A program made the translations under genes and the position numbers. This document shows, piece after piece, positions 1 to 7,884 of a DNA stretch of 39,488 nt. Numbering within the stretch: position 1 is the first letter of the stretch; the number at the start of each line of letters is the position of its first letter. Source of the DNA: Oscillospiraceae bacterium (GTDB lineage: Bacteria; Bacillota; Clostridia; Oscillospirales; CAG-272); contig SVSQ01000008.1 of NCBI GenBank assembly GCA_015064245.1, positions 1 through 39,488 of the forward strand. The letters are read 5' to 3'. Below the pieces are notes generated by a model. It worked only from the letters and a program-made list of their open reading frames with translations. It was not told the DNA's origin and ran no database searches.

Positions 1-134
1 GCGAGCCGTCAAAAATATACCACGGTCTTTCTTTCTTCTTTTTGGTTCATTTTTCTTCTTTCTTTCTCGAAAGAAGGAAGAAAAACGAACATAGAAAAAG
101 AAATTATAATGTTTAAACTAAATATCCGTCTTAA
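1..134 (-). repeat. Dispersed polypurine mirror-repeat element, copy A
   Basis: Read on the minus strand, this copy starts with a box like AAGACGGATATTT (about 119-131), runs through AT-rich sequence, and reaches a hairpin (CTTCTTTCG...GAAAGAAG-like) and a purine tract ending in GACCGTGG. On the plus strand, 26-43 and 50-67 are 18-nt pyrimidine tracts that are exact mirror images of each other around a 6-nt centre. Copies B (near 32494-32640) and C (near 39275-39403) share the same order of parts in the opposite orientation. The rest of 1-336 holds no gene, only this element, AT-rich sequence, the terminator at 243-289 and the promoter at 276-304. The element may continue to the left of the window. 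Confidence 0.7.
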
Positions 135-242
135 ACAAATAAAAATATATTTGCAATTAAAGGTCCTGCGTGCAACGCACCGCAATTTATTAAAAAATCA
201 ACCGTTTAATGTCACATAGCCAATAAAAAACAAGTAATAATT

Positions 243-289
243 AACGCAAGAGTTATCGCGAATGGCAAAAAACTCTTGCGTTTTTTTAT
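243..289 (+). terminator. Rho-independent terminator
   Basis: A perfect 12-bp stem (243-254 with 271-282) is followed by a run of seven T. No plus-strand gene lies before it inside the window, so it must end a transcript that enters from the left or an untranslated RNA. Its right arm overlaps the proposed -35 box of the next gene. Confidence 0.75.
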
Positions 290-304
290 AATTTGTGATA
301 CAAT
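276..304 (+). promoter_or_regulatory. Predicted sigma-A promoter of the glycan-use locus
   Basis: TTGCGT (276-281) and TACAAT (299-304) are separated by 17 nt. This would start transcription about 25 nt before the GH43 gene. The -35 box lies within the right arm of the preceding terminator. The boxes are imperfect, so this is a moderate call. Confidence 0.45.
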
Positions 305-336
305 AGATTAAAGTGTAAATATAAAGGGGCGTTTAT

Positions 337-2136
337 ATGAAAATTATACGATTTGCTGCCGTGATCTTGTTGCTCGCCATTGCTTTGACGGGCTGCGGCG
401 AAACCTACATCAAAACTACGGAGCTTCCCCATTACGATTACTCGGACAGGGAAACCGACGACTATAATACAAAGCTCTTTTACGCCAATTCCTACGATAT
501 ACCTCTCGGAGACCCCGCCATACTTCCCGTTCAGCAGGATGACGGACTTTGGTATTACGTCACGGGAACGAAATCCGGCTCCGACTTCCAGATGTGGAGA
601 ACAAAGGATTTTACAAACTGGGAGGACGTGGGAACGGTATATACCCGTCCGGGCAATTTCTTCGGAGTGAAGGATTGCTGGGCGCCTCAGCTCATGTACG
701 ATCCCGAGGCGGATTGGCAGTACTATCTCGGTTCAGGCGCAGGCGAGGGCAAGGGGCTTTATCTGCTCTGCTTCAGCTCTCGCGATAAGAACGGCGTCTG
801 TATGGTGACCGCGACCTTCAGTAAAAAGATCGACGGCCCGTACCAGCATTTCAGCGGAACGGACGCAAACGGCGACAAGGTGGACTGCTCCGTCTCCATA
901 TTCCAGATGTCGAAGCTTAAAGGTCTGGGACTTTACGCCGATCATCCCTACGGCGACCTCTATAAGGAGAACCGTTCGTTCATCGACGCCTGCCCGTATA
1001 TCGATCCCGTAACGGGAGAAAAGTACTTTTATATGGTGCGCTCCAGAAACGTGGACTCTTCAAACGACGTTTGGGGAATGAAAATGAAGGACTGGGTGAC
1101 TCCCGATTATTCCACCGTCAGCCCGCTTTCCTCTTACGGCTTCACCACGGTGGAGATGGAGGAAAAGTACAATTTCACAACCAAAAACAAGATAGACGAG
1201 GGACCCTTCGTCTACTATAAGGACGATACCGACGACGGTGTGAACAACGGTAAATATTATCTCACTCTGTCCATCGGCGATACGGACGACAAGCTCTATC
1301 CCGTTTGTCAGGCGGTAGGCGATACTCCCCTCGGACCGTTCACGAAGATACAGCCCGAGGACGGCGGACTTCTCAGCTGTCCCGAGTTGAAGGTGGATAT
1401 CCACGGATGCGGACACCACGCCTTTTTCGAGGTCGGGGGCGAGCTGTATATCGCGTACCATACTTACGAGATAGTCGATGAGAGAAAGAATTTTCTCGGA
1501 TCGAGATATTTCGCCTTCGATAAGGTGGAGTGGATGTATAACGACAAGGGGCAGTACATAATGTATTCCAACGGTCCCACGAAAAATATCCAGCCACTTC
1601 CCGCCGCAAGCTCGGGATATGAAAACATCGCGCCTTACGCAAAGGTAAGCGCGTCGAACGTTCCGGAAGGATCGGATCCGAAATGGCTGAACGATAAGCT
1701 CATCCCTCACTCGGAGGACGATCCCGTAAAGGAGTTTTTCGTCTCCGAGGCAGGAACGAGGGTGACCTTTGATTTTGACGGCTACGTTACCGCGAGAGCC
1801 GTAATGGTCTACAACTCCTACGATTTTGAAAAGGCTTTTGATAAGATAGATCAGATAGATTTCTACTACCGCAAGGAGATAGACGGTAAAACGTATACGG
1901 GTAAAGCGGTGATATACAACGTCGAATTTGATTTTGACGCTAATTTTATTCCCGAGGATTATCTGAAATATAACGGAGAAAGAAACCTTGACCAGCTCAG
2001 ACCCTGCTCGGCGGCGATAGCGGAATTCAACGAGATAGAGGTAAGCAGGATCGATATATCGATAAGAAAAGAAAGCTCTAAGGAAATTGTAAGCGTTCCC
2101 GAAATAGTCATTCTCGGAAAAGCAGAGAATAAATAA
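337..2136 (+). CDS. GH43-family glycoside hydrolase, lipoprotein
   Basis: Predicted exported lipoprotein of 599 aa that would cleave arabinose- or xylose-containing glycans at the cell surface. The signal peptide ends in a lipobox LTGC with lipidated Cys20. The catalytic five-bladed propeller begins at IPLGDPAI (Asp59, candidate base), followed by WAPQLMYD, a central SFIDACPYIDP (Asp217, candidate pKa modulator) and KIDEGPFVYY (Glu288, candidate acid), the usual GH43 order. Residues after about 430 form an extra domain, probably a beta-sandwich or carbohydrate-binding module. AAAGGGG (about 323-328) is a good ribosome binding site for the ATG at 337. It is the first gene of a co-oriented sugar-use locus. 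The exact substrate (arabinan, xylan or another glycan) cannot be read from the sequence. Confidence 0.85.
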   Translation: MKIIRFAAVILLLAIALTGCGETYIKTTELPHYDYSDRETDDYNTKLFYANSYDIPLGDPAILPVQQDDGLWYYVTGTKSGSDFQMWRTKDFTNWEDVGTVYTRPGNFFGVKDCWAPQLMYDPEADWQYYLGSGAGEGKGLYLLCFSSRDKNGVCMVTATFSKKIDGPYQHFSGTDANGDKVDCSVSIFQMSKLKGLGLYADHPYGDLYKENRSFIDACPYIDPVTGEKYFYMVRSRNVDSSNDVWGMKMKDWVTPDYSTVSPLSSYGFTTVEMEEKYNFTTKNKIDEGPFVYYKDDTDDGVNNGKYYLTLSIGDTDDKLYPVCQAVGDTPLGPFTKIQPEDGGLLSCPELKVDIHGCGHHAFFEVGGELYIAYHTYEIVDERKNFLGSRYFAFDKVEWMYNDKGQYIMYSNGPTKNIQPLPAASSGYENIAPYAKVSASNVPEGSDPKWLNDKLIPHSEDDPVKEFFVSEAGTRVTFDFDGYVTARAVMVYNSYDFEKAFDKIDQIDFYYRKEIDGKTYTGKAVIYNVEFDFDANFIPEDYLKYNGERNLDQLRPCSAAIAEFNEIEVSRIDISIRKESSKEIVSVPEIVILGKAENK

Positions 2137-2138
2137 GT

Positions 2139-2239
2139 GAAAGGAATAGTCATAAGTCTGAAAATGAATTTTCAGACACGCCTTTTGCGGCTTCTGAGCC
2201 AAAACGCTACTTCGGTGTAAGAAAGGTATGGTCATAAAT
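2139..2239 (+). repeat. Intergenic repeat carrying a ribosome binding site, copy 1 (short form)
   Basis: Contains a 22-nt palindrome GTCTGAAAAT/GA/ATTTTCAGAC (2156-2177), then ACGCCTTTTGCGGCTTCTGAG, then CTACTTCGGTGTAAGAAAGG (2207-2226), then ATGGTCATAAA. The same parts in the same order occur at 4281-4421. It fills the gap between the first two lipoprotein genes and supplies the AGAAAGG ribosome binding site of the second. Confidence 0.8.
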
Positions 2240-3058
2240 ATGAAAAAGAGAATCTTTGTATTGTTTATAGCAGCGGTCCTGATGATTTTGACTTCCTGCG
2301 GAGATAGCTTTATCGAGTATGAGTTCGAGACGTATACGGACTTTAACGGCGTCGATCCGACGGGCAGAGTTCAGCTTGACGACGGAGTAAAGCTGGACGG
2401 CGTGCTGGACGAGGCGATATGGAACAAGAATACCGCTATCGGTATCAGCGGCGCGACCACGGATCAGAACACCAAGGAGCAAATAGACGTCAGCATCTAC
2501 GGTCAGCGCAGCGCGACGGTATATACATATATCGGCGAAAAGAATATATATTTCGCCTTTGACGTTAAGGACAAAAATCTTTATTACAATTCAACGCAGG
2601 CTCAGGGAAGCAGCACCTGTGTCGAGCTTTATTTCACGAACAGAGCCCAGAAGACCATGAGTAAGGGCTGTTATTCGGTCCGTGTGAACCCTACGGGGCT
2701 GGAAGGCGATGACGCGGTGAATATCGGAGTTTACGTTCCAAACGCCGCGGGAAACAACTGGAGCAGCACGAGAATGAGAGGTAAGGTGAGCGCCGCGGTC
2801 AAGGTTGACGGCAAGGTCAAAAACGACGCGAACGACAGACTTTACGATACGTCGGAAAACGTTGGATACGTGGTCGAGATAGCGATATCCAAAGCCTTGA
2901 TAGGAGAGAGCGAGCAGGCGGTGAGATTCGCGGCGGCGTTCGTACAGGATAAGGGATTTGATATACCGAGACTCAACAATACCTTTATTAAAAATACTCA
3001 TTACATAAAGCCGAGCACCTGGATCATTATGACCAATAACGGTCAGAGCGCGGTGTGA
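2240..3058 (+). CDS. Lipoprotein with CBM9-like carbohydrate-binding domain
   Basis: A 272-aa predicted lipoprotein. The signal peptide runs to the lipobox LTSC. The mature part holds a single CBM9/DOMON-like beta-sandwich: VKLDGVLDEAIW is the typical opening of this fold, followed by YTYIGEKNIYFAFDVKD and CVELYFTN. It probably holds sugars or glycans near the membrane and has no visible catalytic motif. An in-frame ATG at 2228 lies only 1-2 nt after the ribosome binding site AGAAAGG, so the ATG at 2240 is preferred; the spacing to it is long (13 nt), as in the permease gene at 4422. It follows the GH43 gene and most likely works with it in glycan capture. Confidence 0.75.
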   Translation: MKKRIFVLFIAAVLMILTSCGDSFIEYEFETYTDFNGVDPTGRVQLDDGVKLDGVLDEAIWNKNTAIGISGATTDQNTKEQIDVSIYGQRSATVYTYIGEKNIYFAFDVKDKNLYYNSTQAQGSSTCVELYFTNRAQKTMSKGCYSVRVNPTGLEGDDAVNIGVYVPNAAGNNWSSTRMRGKVSAAVKVDGKVKNDANDRLYDTSENVGYVVEIAISKALIGESEQAVRFAAAFVQDKGFDIPRLNNTFIKNTHYIKPSTWIIMTNNGQSAV

Positions 3059-3080
3059 TAAACGGGTTTATAATTTGGGG

Positions 3081-3160
3081 TTTGTAGGTGAGAATACACT
3101 GATTGTAAGCCTTCTCCCTCTGGAGAAGGCGAAAAATTGTGCGTTCATCTCACCCACAAA
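3081..3160. repeat. Nested inverted repeat between CBM9-like gene and dehydrogenase gene
   Basis: The inner hairpin GCCTTCTCC-CTCT-GGAGAAGGC (3109-3130) is a perfect 9-bp stem. It lies within outer arms TTTGTAGGTGAGA (3081-3093) and TCTCACCCACAAA (3148-3160), which match at 12 of 13 positions. The whole 80-nt unit could fold into one long cruciform or RNA stem. There is no T-run, so it is not a classical terminator. It resembles the short palindromic repeats scattered in many Clostridia genomes. Confidence 0.65.
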
Positions 3161-3207
3161 TAAAAAATTGAAAAAATAATGCTACCTCGAAAGGAAAAGC
3201 TAAAAAT

Positions 3208-4233
3208 ATGAAATCGGCAGTATTTTACAAAAAAGAAGATCTGAGAATAGAAGAGCTTCCCATACCCGAGATCAAGAATGCGGACGACGTACTCATCCGC
3301 GTACGCGCGTGCGGTATCTGCGGAACGGATATGCATATCTTCGACGGAGATGAGGGCGCGGCGCCTACTCCCGCCGGAACCGTCCTCGGACATGAGTTCG
3401 CGGGCGAGGTGGTCGCGGTAGGAAGCGCGGTCAAAAGCGTGAAGGCGGGGGACAGAGTATGCGTCGACCCGAATCAGCTCTGTAACGTGTGCGACTTCTG
3501 CAGAGAGGGTATCGGTCACTTCTGCGAGAGCATGGTGGGCATCGGTACTACAGTAAACGGCGGATTTGCGGAATACTGCGTCGTACCGCAGTCGCAGGTC
3601 TACGCCTTTGACGAAAGCATCACCTTCGCTCAGGCGGCTATGACGGAGCCGGTCGCGTGCTGTCTGCACGGAATAGATATGTGCGATATCGTTCCGGGCG
3701 CGACGGTGGCGGTCATCGGCGGCGGAATGATAGGACTGCTCATGATGCAGCTTGCAAAGCTGAAGGGCGCGGCAAGGATCGTGTTGATCGAACCCATAGC
3801 GGCGAAAAGAGAGATAGCAAGGACTCTGGGCGCGGATATAACCGTCGATCCTATGACTCAGGACGTTGCGCAGGTTCTTGCGGAAAACGGCGTAACCCGC
3901 ATAAGCACGGTCATCGAGTGCGTTGGTAAGACAGCGACCATGAAGCAGGCTGTTGCTATTGCAGGCAAAAAGTCCACGGTCATGCTATTCGGACTCACAA
4001 GACCGGGAGACGAGATGGAGATAAAGCCCTTCGAGCTCTTCAAAAAAGAGATAACCCTCAAGGCGTCGTTCATTAATCCATATACTCAGAAACGCGCTCT
4101 TGCGCTCATAAACAGCGGAAGGATCGACGTTTCATCGATGATCTATAAGTGCATTCCCGTCACCGAGCTTCCCGCCACTCTCGCAGATAAGAAGCAAAGA
4201 AGCGCGGGAAAGTACGTGGTCACATTCGATTAA
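3208..4233 (+). CDS. Zinc-dependent medium-chain alcohol/polyol dehydrogenase
   Basis: A 341-aa cytoplasmic NAD(P)-dependent dehydrogenase of the MDR superfamily, close to the sorbitol/threonine dehydrogenase type. Catalytic zinc ligands are Cys38 (CGICGTD) and His62/Glu63 (GHEF). The structural zinc is held by Cys92, Cys95, Cys98 and Cys106. The Rossmann fold is seen at VAVIGGGMIG, about residue 166. Length is normal for the family. The ribosome binding site GAAAGGAAA precedes the ATG. Its place between a glycan-binding lipoprotein and ABC permease genes suggests oxidation of a sugar, polyol or sugar-derived alcohol taken up by this locus. The substrate is not determined. Confidence 0.85.
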   Translation: MKSAVFYKKEDLRIEELPIPEIKNADDVLIRVRACGICGTDMHIFDGDEGAAPTPAGTVLGHEFAGEVVAVGSAVKSVKAGDRVCVDPNQLCNVCDFCREGIGHFCESMVGIGTTVNGGFAEYCVVPQSQVYAFDESITFAQAAMTEPVACCLHGIDMCDIVPGATVAVIGGGMIGLLMMQLAKLKGAARIVLIEPIAAKREIARTLGADITVDPMTQDVAQVLAENGVTRISTVIECVGKTATMKQAVAIAGKKSTVMLFGLTRPGDEMEIKPFELFKKEITLKASFINPYTQKRALALINSGRIDVSSMIYKCIPVTELPATLADKKQRSAGKYVVTFD

Positions 4234-4280
4234 AAACGCAAGAAAATCACGTCGTAACCGACGCTATGCTCGCGCCTTAA

Positions 4281-4421
4281 GAAAGGATACTTATAAGTCT
4301 GAAAATAAATTTTCAGACACGCCTTTTGCGGCTTCTGAGCCGTAAATCGTGGCTCAGATATGCCCTTTGGGCATACCGCCCCAAAAAGCTACTTCGGTGT
4401 AAGAAAGGAATGGTCATAAAA
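4281..4421 (+). repeat. Intergenic repeat carrying a ribosome binding site, copy 2 (long form)
   Basis: Second copy of the element at 2139-2239, with the palindrome GTCTGAAAAT/AA/ATTTTCAGAC (4297-4318), GCCTTTTGCGGCTTCTGAGCC, and GCTACTTCGGTGTAAGAAAGG (4388-4408) followed by ATGGTCATAAA. It has about 40 extra nt in the middle, including a GAGCC...GGCTC pair and the hairpin ATGCCC-TTT-GGGCAT. It supplies the ribosome binding site of the first permease gene. Confidence 0.8.
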
Positions 4422-5312
4422 ATGGAAAAAAATAACCTCAAAGCCTGGCTGTATCTGCTTCCCGCGATACTGTTTCTCGGAGCTTTTATGGTCTATCCGC
4501 TGATAGACGTGTTCATATACTCCTTTGAAGAGGGCTACAACTCCGCTTCGCAGACGTTTTTCGGAGTGGGATTTTATAACTACGGGTACGTTCTCCGCGA
4601 TCCTTACTTTTTGCAGGCGGTGAAGAATACGTTTATACTGGTGGTTATAACCGTTCCCGTTTCAACGGGGCTCGCGCTCCTGATATCGGTGGGGCTGGCT
4701 TCAGTAAAGAAGGTCAGACATCTTTTCCAGACTATCTATTTCCTGCCTTACGTCACCAACACCCTGGCGGTAGGACTGGTATTTATGATACTGTTCAAGA
4801 AGACCGCGTACAGCGACGGACTTATAAACCTTATTATAAATCTTTTCGGAGGTACGTCCGTGGACTTCATCGACGGACCGTACTGGGCGAAGATGCTGGT
4901 GCTGTGCGTTTATACGGTATGGGTGGTAATGCCGTTTAAGATACTGATACTCACCAGCGCCCTGGCGTCAGTCCGTCAGGATTACTATAATGCCGCGCGG
5001 ATAGACGGTACTCCGAGATTCAGAGTGTTCACCAAAATAACCGTTCCCATGATCTCTCCCACTCTCTTTTATCTGATAATCACGGGATTTATCGGAGCGT
5101 TCAAGGCGTACAGCGACGCGGTGGCGCTGTTCGGAACAGACCTCAACGCATCGGGAATGAATACGATAGTGGGTTACGTTTACGATATGCTGTACGGAGA
5201 CGGCGGAGGATTTCCGTCCTACGCGTCCGCTTCCGCGATAATACTCTTCACCATCGTGCTTACCATCACCTGTATCAATCTGCTGATACGCAAAAAGCAC
5301 GTCCATTATTAA
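4422..5312 (+). CDS. Sugar ABC transporter permease, MalF/UgpA type
   Basis: Integral membrane subunit of a carbohydrate ABC importer, 296 aa with about six hydrophobic segments starting at LKAWLYLLPAILFLGAF. The EAA-type loop that contacts the ATPase is seen at NAARIDGTPRFRVFTKITVP, close to the MalF consensus. The reading frame is open further upstream to 4326, but that part lies in an intergenic repeat. AGAAAGG at 4402-4408 sets the start. ATG 4410 is too close to it, so ATG 4422 is used. The gene is followed after 16 nt by the second permease. No ATP-binding subunit is encoded nearby, so a shared MsmX-like ATPase elsewhere is likely. Confidence 0.88.
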   Translation: MEKNNLKAWLYLLPAILFLGAFMVYPLIDVFIYSFEEGYNSASQTFFGVGFYNYGYVLRDPYFLQAVKNTFILVVITVPVSTGLALLISVGLASVKKVRHLFQTIYFLPYVTNTLAVGLVFMILFKKTAYSDGLINLIINLFGGTSVDFIDGPYWAKMLVLCVYTVWVVMPFKILILTSALASVRQDYYNAARIDGTPRFRVFTKITVPMISPTLFYLIITGFIGAFKAYSDAVALFGTDLNASGMNTIVGYVYDMLYGDGGGFPSYASASAIILFTIVLTITCINLLIRKKHVHY

Positions 5313-5328
5313 GAAAGGAGAATAGGCT

Positions 5329-6204
5329 ATGCAAAAAGAGCTTGATTACGCCAAGATCGAAAGATCAGCCAGAATACGCAAAAAAACGGCGGACATAATC
5401 GTCCACGCTCTCCTTTCGATCTGGGGACTTATAGTTTTATTCCCGTTCTACTGGATGCTGCTTACCTCGGTAAAGAGCTACGGCTCGTATAACGCGGAGT
5501 ACATTCCGAAATTCTTTACTCTTTCTCCTACGTTTCAGAACTATATAGACGCTTTTTCCGCAGTTCCTCTCGCCAGATATTTTCTCAATACGTTTATTTT
5601 CACCGTAGTAACAACGGCGGTGATGATGATCGTTATCATTCCCGCTGCGTTCGCCTTCGCGAGACTGGAATTCAAAGGAAAAAATATACTTTTCACGGCG
5701 TTTCTTTCGCTGATGATGATCCCGACAGAGCTGGTCATCATCACAAATTTCACCACAATAACGAACCTTGAGATGCGCAACTCCTTTGCGGGACTTATCC
5801 TGCCATCCGTTATCTCGGTTTTCTACATTTATCTGTTAAAAGAGAACTTCGAGCAGGTCCCGAATGAGCTTTATCTCGCCGCGAAGGTGGACGGAACGAC
5901 GGATCTGAAATATCTTCTCAAGGTGCTGGTCCCCATCTGCCGACCTACTTTGGTCACCATAGCGATCCTGAAGATCATCGAGTGCTGGAACTCTTACGTC
6001 TGGCCCAGACTTATAACGGACGATCAAGCGTACTATCTGGTGTCAAACGGTATCCAGGAGATAAGAGAGAACGGCTTCGGCAGAGAGAATATCCCGGCTA
6101 TGATGGCGGCTGTCGTGGTTATTTCGGTACCGCTGATAGTGCTGTTCCTTGTATTTCGCAAGGAGATAATGGCGGGAGTTGCAAGAGGAGGTACGAAGGG
6201 ATGA
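5329..6204 (+). CDS. Sugar ABC transporter permease, MalG/UgpE type
   Basis: Second membrane subunit of the importer, 291 aa. The N-terminal segment LSIWGLIVLFPFYWMLLTSV is typical of MalG-type permeases. Further hydrophobic helices follow, and the EAA loop reads LYLAAKVDGTTDLKYLLKVL. The ribosome binding site AAGAAAGGAG sits just before ATG 5329. The stop codon overlaps the start of the solute-binding protein gene (ATGA at 6201-6204), which points to translational coupling. It would pair with the permease at 4422 to form the channel for an oligosaccharide or related glycan. Confidence 0.9.
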   Translation: MQKELDYAKIERSARIRKKTADIIVHALLSIWGLIVLFPFYWMLLTSVKSYGSYNAEYIPKFFTLSPTFQNYIDAFSAVPLARYFLNTFIFTVVTTAVMMIVIIPAAFAFARLEFKGKNILFTAFLSLMMIPTELVIITNFTTITNLEMRNSFAGLILPSVISVFYIYLLKENFEQVPNELYLAAKVDGTTDLKYLLKVLVPICRPTLVTIAILKIIECWNSYVWPRLITDDQAYYLVSNGIQEIRENGFGRENIPAMMAAVVVISVPLIVLFLVFRKEIMAGVARGGTKG

Positions 6205-7796
6205 AAAAGCTTCGTTTTTTGGCTGTTCTGCTTCTTGTTTCGCTCCTTGCGCCGTCGATCACCGCTTGTCACGGATCAAGAGGACTGGAGCAATTCGTCA
6301 TTCCCGAGAGCTTCGATGACTCCAAAGAATACGTCATCACCTTCTGGGCGAAGAACGATACCAACCAGACGCAGGTGGATATATACAAAAAAGCGATATC
6401 GGATTTCGAAGCGCTTTATCCAAACGTCAAGGTCAAGTTCCAGCCTTATACCGATTACGGCAGGATATATAACGACGTTATCACGAATATCGCTACGGGT
6501 ACGACACCAAACGTCTGTATAACATATCCCGACCATATCGCTACGTACCTTACCGGTAAAAACACGGTAGTTTCCCTTGACGGGCTGCTTACGGATGAAA
6601 AATTCGGACTTGGCGGAAGCGAGGTGCGCTTCGACTCGCCGAAGGCGGATGAGATAATTCCGAAATTCCTTGAAGAGGGAGTTATCGACGGAACTCATTA
6701 CGCCATTCCCTTTATGCGCTCCACCGAGGCTTGCTACGTAAACAAAACGTACGTTGAAAAGCTTGGCTTCACCCTGCCCGAAAAGCTGACCTGGGACTTT
6801 ATGTGGGAGGTCGCCGAGGCGGCTACGGTCAAGGATGAGGACGGAAACTACGTCGTAAACGGACAGAAGGTTCTTATTCCTATAATCTACAAGTCAACGG
6901 ATAATATGATGATCCAGTATCTTGCCCAGTCCGAGGCTGGCTACTCCACGGCGGAGGGAGAGATACTGCTGTTCAACGATACGGTGAAGGGGCTTCTTGA
7001 AAAGGTAGCCGTTCACGCCTCAAGCGGCGCGTTCTCCACCTTCAAGAAGGACGGTTACCCCGCCAACTATCTGAATGCAGGTCAGTGTATCTTCGCCATC
7101 GACTCCACCGCAGGCGCCACCTGGATGGGAAGCAACGCGCCCCTTGTCGATATCAGCGAGGAGGCTATCGTCGATTTTGAAACGGCGGTAATGGAGATAC
7201 CGCAGGTGGATACGGAGAATCCGAAAATGATCTCTCAGGGACCGTCTGTCTGCGTGTTCAATAAGAGGGATTCGGGCGAGGTGCTTGCTTCCTGGCTGTT
7301 CGCGCAGTTCTTGCTGACGAACGAGGTGCAGATCGCCTACTCACAGACGGAGGGTTACGCTCCCGTTACCTCAAAGGCTCAGAATTCCGCGGAATACAAG
7401 GATTATCTTTCCCGCGAGGGCGAGGATAACCTGATGTATTACGACATAAAGCTGAAGGCGACCAAGCTTTTGCTTGAAAATACCGAAAACACCTTCGTAA
7501 CTCCCGTATTCAACGGCTCCGCATCGCTTCGTAACGCCGCAGGCCAGCTCATCGAAGAGGTAAACAAGGGCGTCCGAAGAGGCAAGGTCGTGGACGACGC
7601 GTATATTGAGACGCTGTATAAGGACGTAAGCTCCTTGTACCGTCTTGACGGAATGGGCTTAGGCGATGAGATAACAAAGCCGGAGCTCGGTCCGCTTCCG
7701 GGGACTGCGGTAGCGCTTTTATCGTCAATATGCGGAGCGTGGGCAATTATCGGAGTGTATGTTGTTGTAAGTTATACAAAAAAACGGCAAAAATGA
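6201..7796 (+). CDS. Extracellular solute-binding lipoprotein (family 1) with C-terminal membrane segment
   Basis: Ligand-binding subunit of the sugar ABC importer, 531 aa. The signal peptide MKKLRFLAVLLLVSLLA ends in the lipobox ITAC. The mature part has the bacterial family 1 solute-binding pattern: YVITFWAKNDTNQTQVDIYK, FEALYPNVKVKF, YAIPFMRSTEACYVNK. The start is ATG 6201, which overlaps the previous stop; longer in-frame extension to 5982 lies inside the permease gene. Unusually, the C-terminus carries a hydrophobic stretch (about 498-522, AVALLSSICGAWAIIGVYVV) followed by positive residues YTKKRQK, so the protein may be anchored at both ends. It is larger than most family members (about 420-450 aa). 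Confidence 0.85.
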   Translation: MKKLRFLAVLLLVSLLAPSITACHGSRGLEQFVIPESFDDSKEYVITFWAKNDTNQTQVDIYKKAISDFEALYPNVKVKFQPYTDYGRIYNDVITNIATGTTPNVCITYPDHIATYLTGKNTVVSLDGLLTDEKFGLGGSEVRFDSPKADEIIPKFLEEGVIDGTHYAIPFMRSTEACYVNKTYVEKLGFTLPEKLTWDFMWEVAEAATVKDEDGNYVVNGQKVLIPIIYKSTDNMMIQYLAQSEAGYSTAEGEILLFNDTVKGLLEKVAVHASSGAFSTFKKDGYPANYLNAGQCIFAIDSTAGATWMGSNAPLVDISEEAIVDFETAVMEIPQVDTENPKMISQGPSVCVFNKRDSGEVLASWLFAQFLLTNEVQIAYSQTEGYAPVTSKAQNSAEYKDYLSREGEDNLMYYDIKLKATKLLLENTENTFVTPVFNGSASLRNAAGQLIEEVNKGVRRGKVVDDAYIETLYKDVSSLYRLDGMGLGDEITKPELGPLPGTAVALLSSICGAWAIIGVYVVVSYTKKRQK

Positions 7797-7815
7797 AAAA
7801 AATCTCGGTTTGGTA

Positions 7816-7844
7816 TTGACTTTTGAGAAAAAAATGATTATAAT
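7816..7844 (+). promoter_or_regulatory. Strong predicted sigma-A promoter
   Basis: TTGACT (7816-7821) and TATAAT (7839-7844) with a 17-nt spacer lie 41 nt before the start of the OB-like lipoprotein gene. This is one of the best promoters in the window. Confidence 0.85.
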
Positions 7845-7884
7845 ATAACCAATAATTCCATTTTTTAAAAAGGAGAAATTAAAA

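Noticed and set aside
26..67. Short repeated tracts considered as a CRISPR remnant
   Set aside because: The tracts are mirror-symmetric low-complexity pyrimidines with no spaced direct repeats and no cas genes nearby.
1060..2235. Long minus-strand open frame (391 codons) opposite the GH43 and intergenic region
   Set aside because: The plus-strand frame has a signal peptide and GH43 motifs; the opposite frame has no recognisable domain and runs into an intergenic repeat, so it is a shadow.
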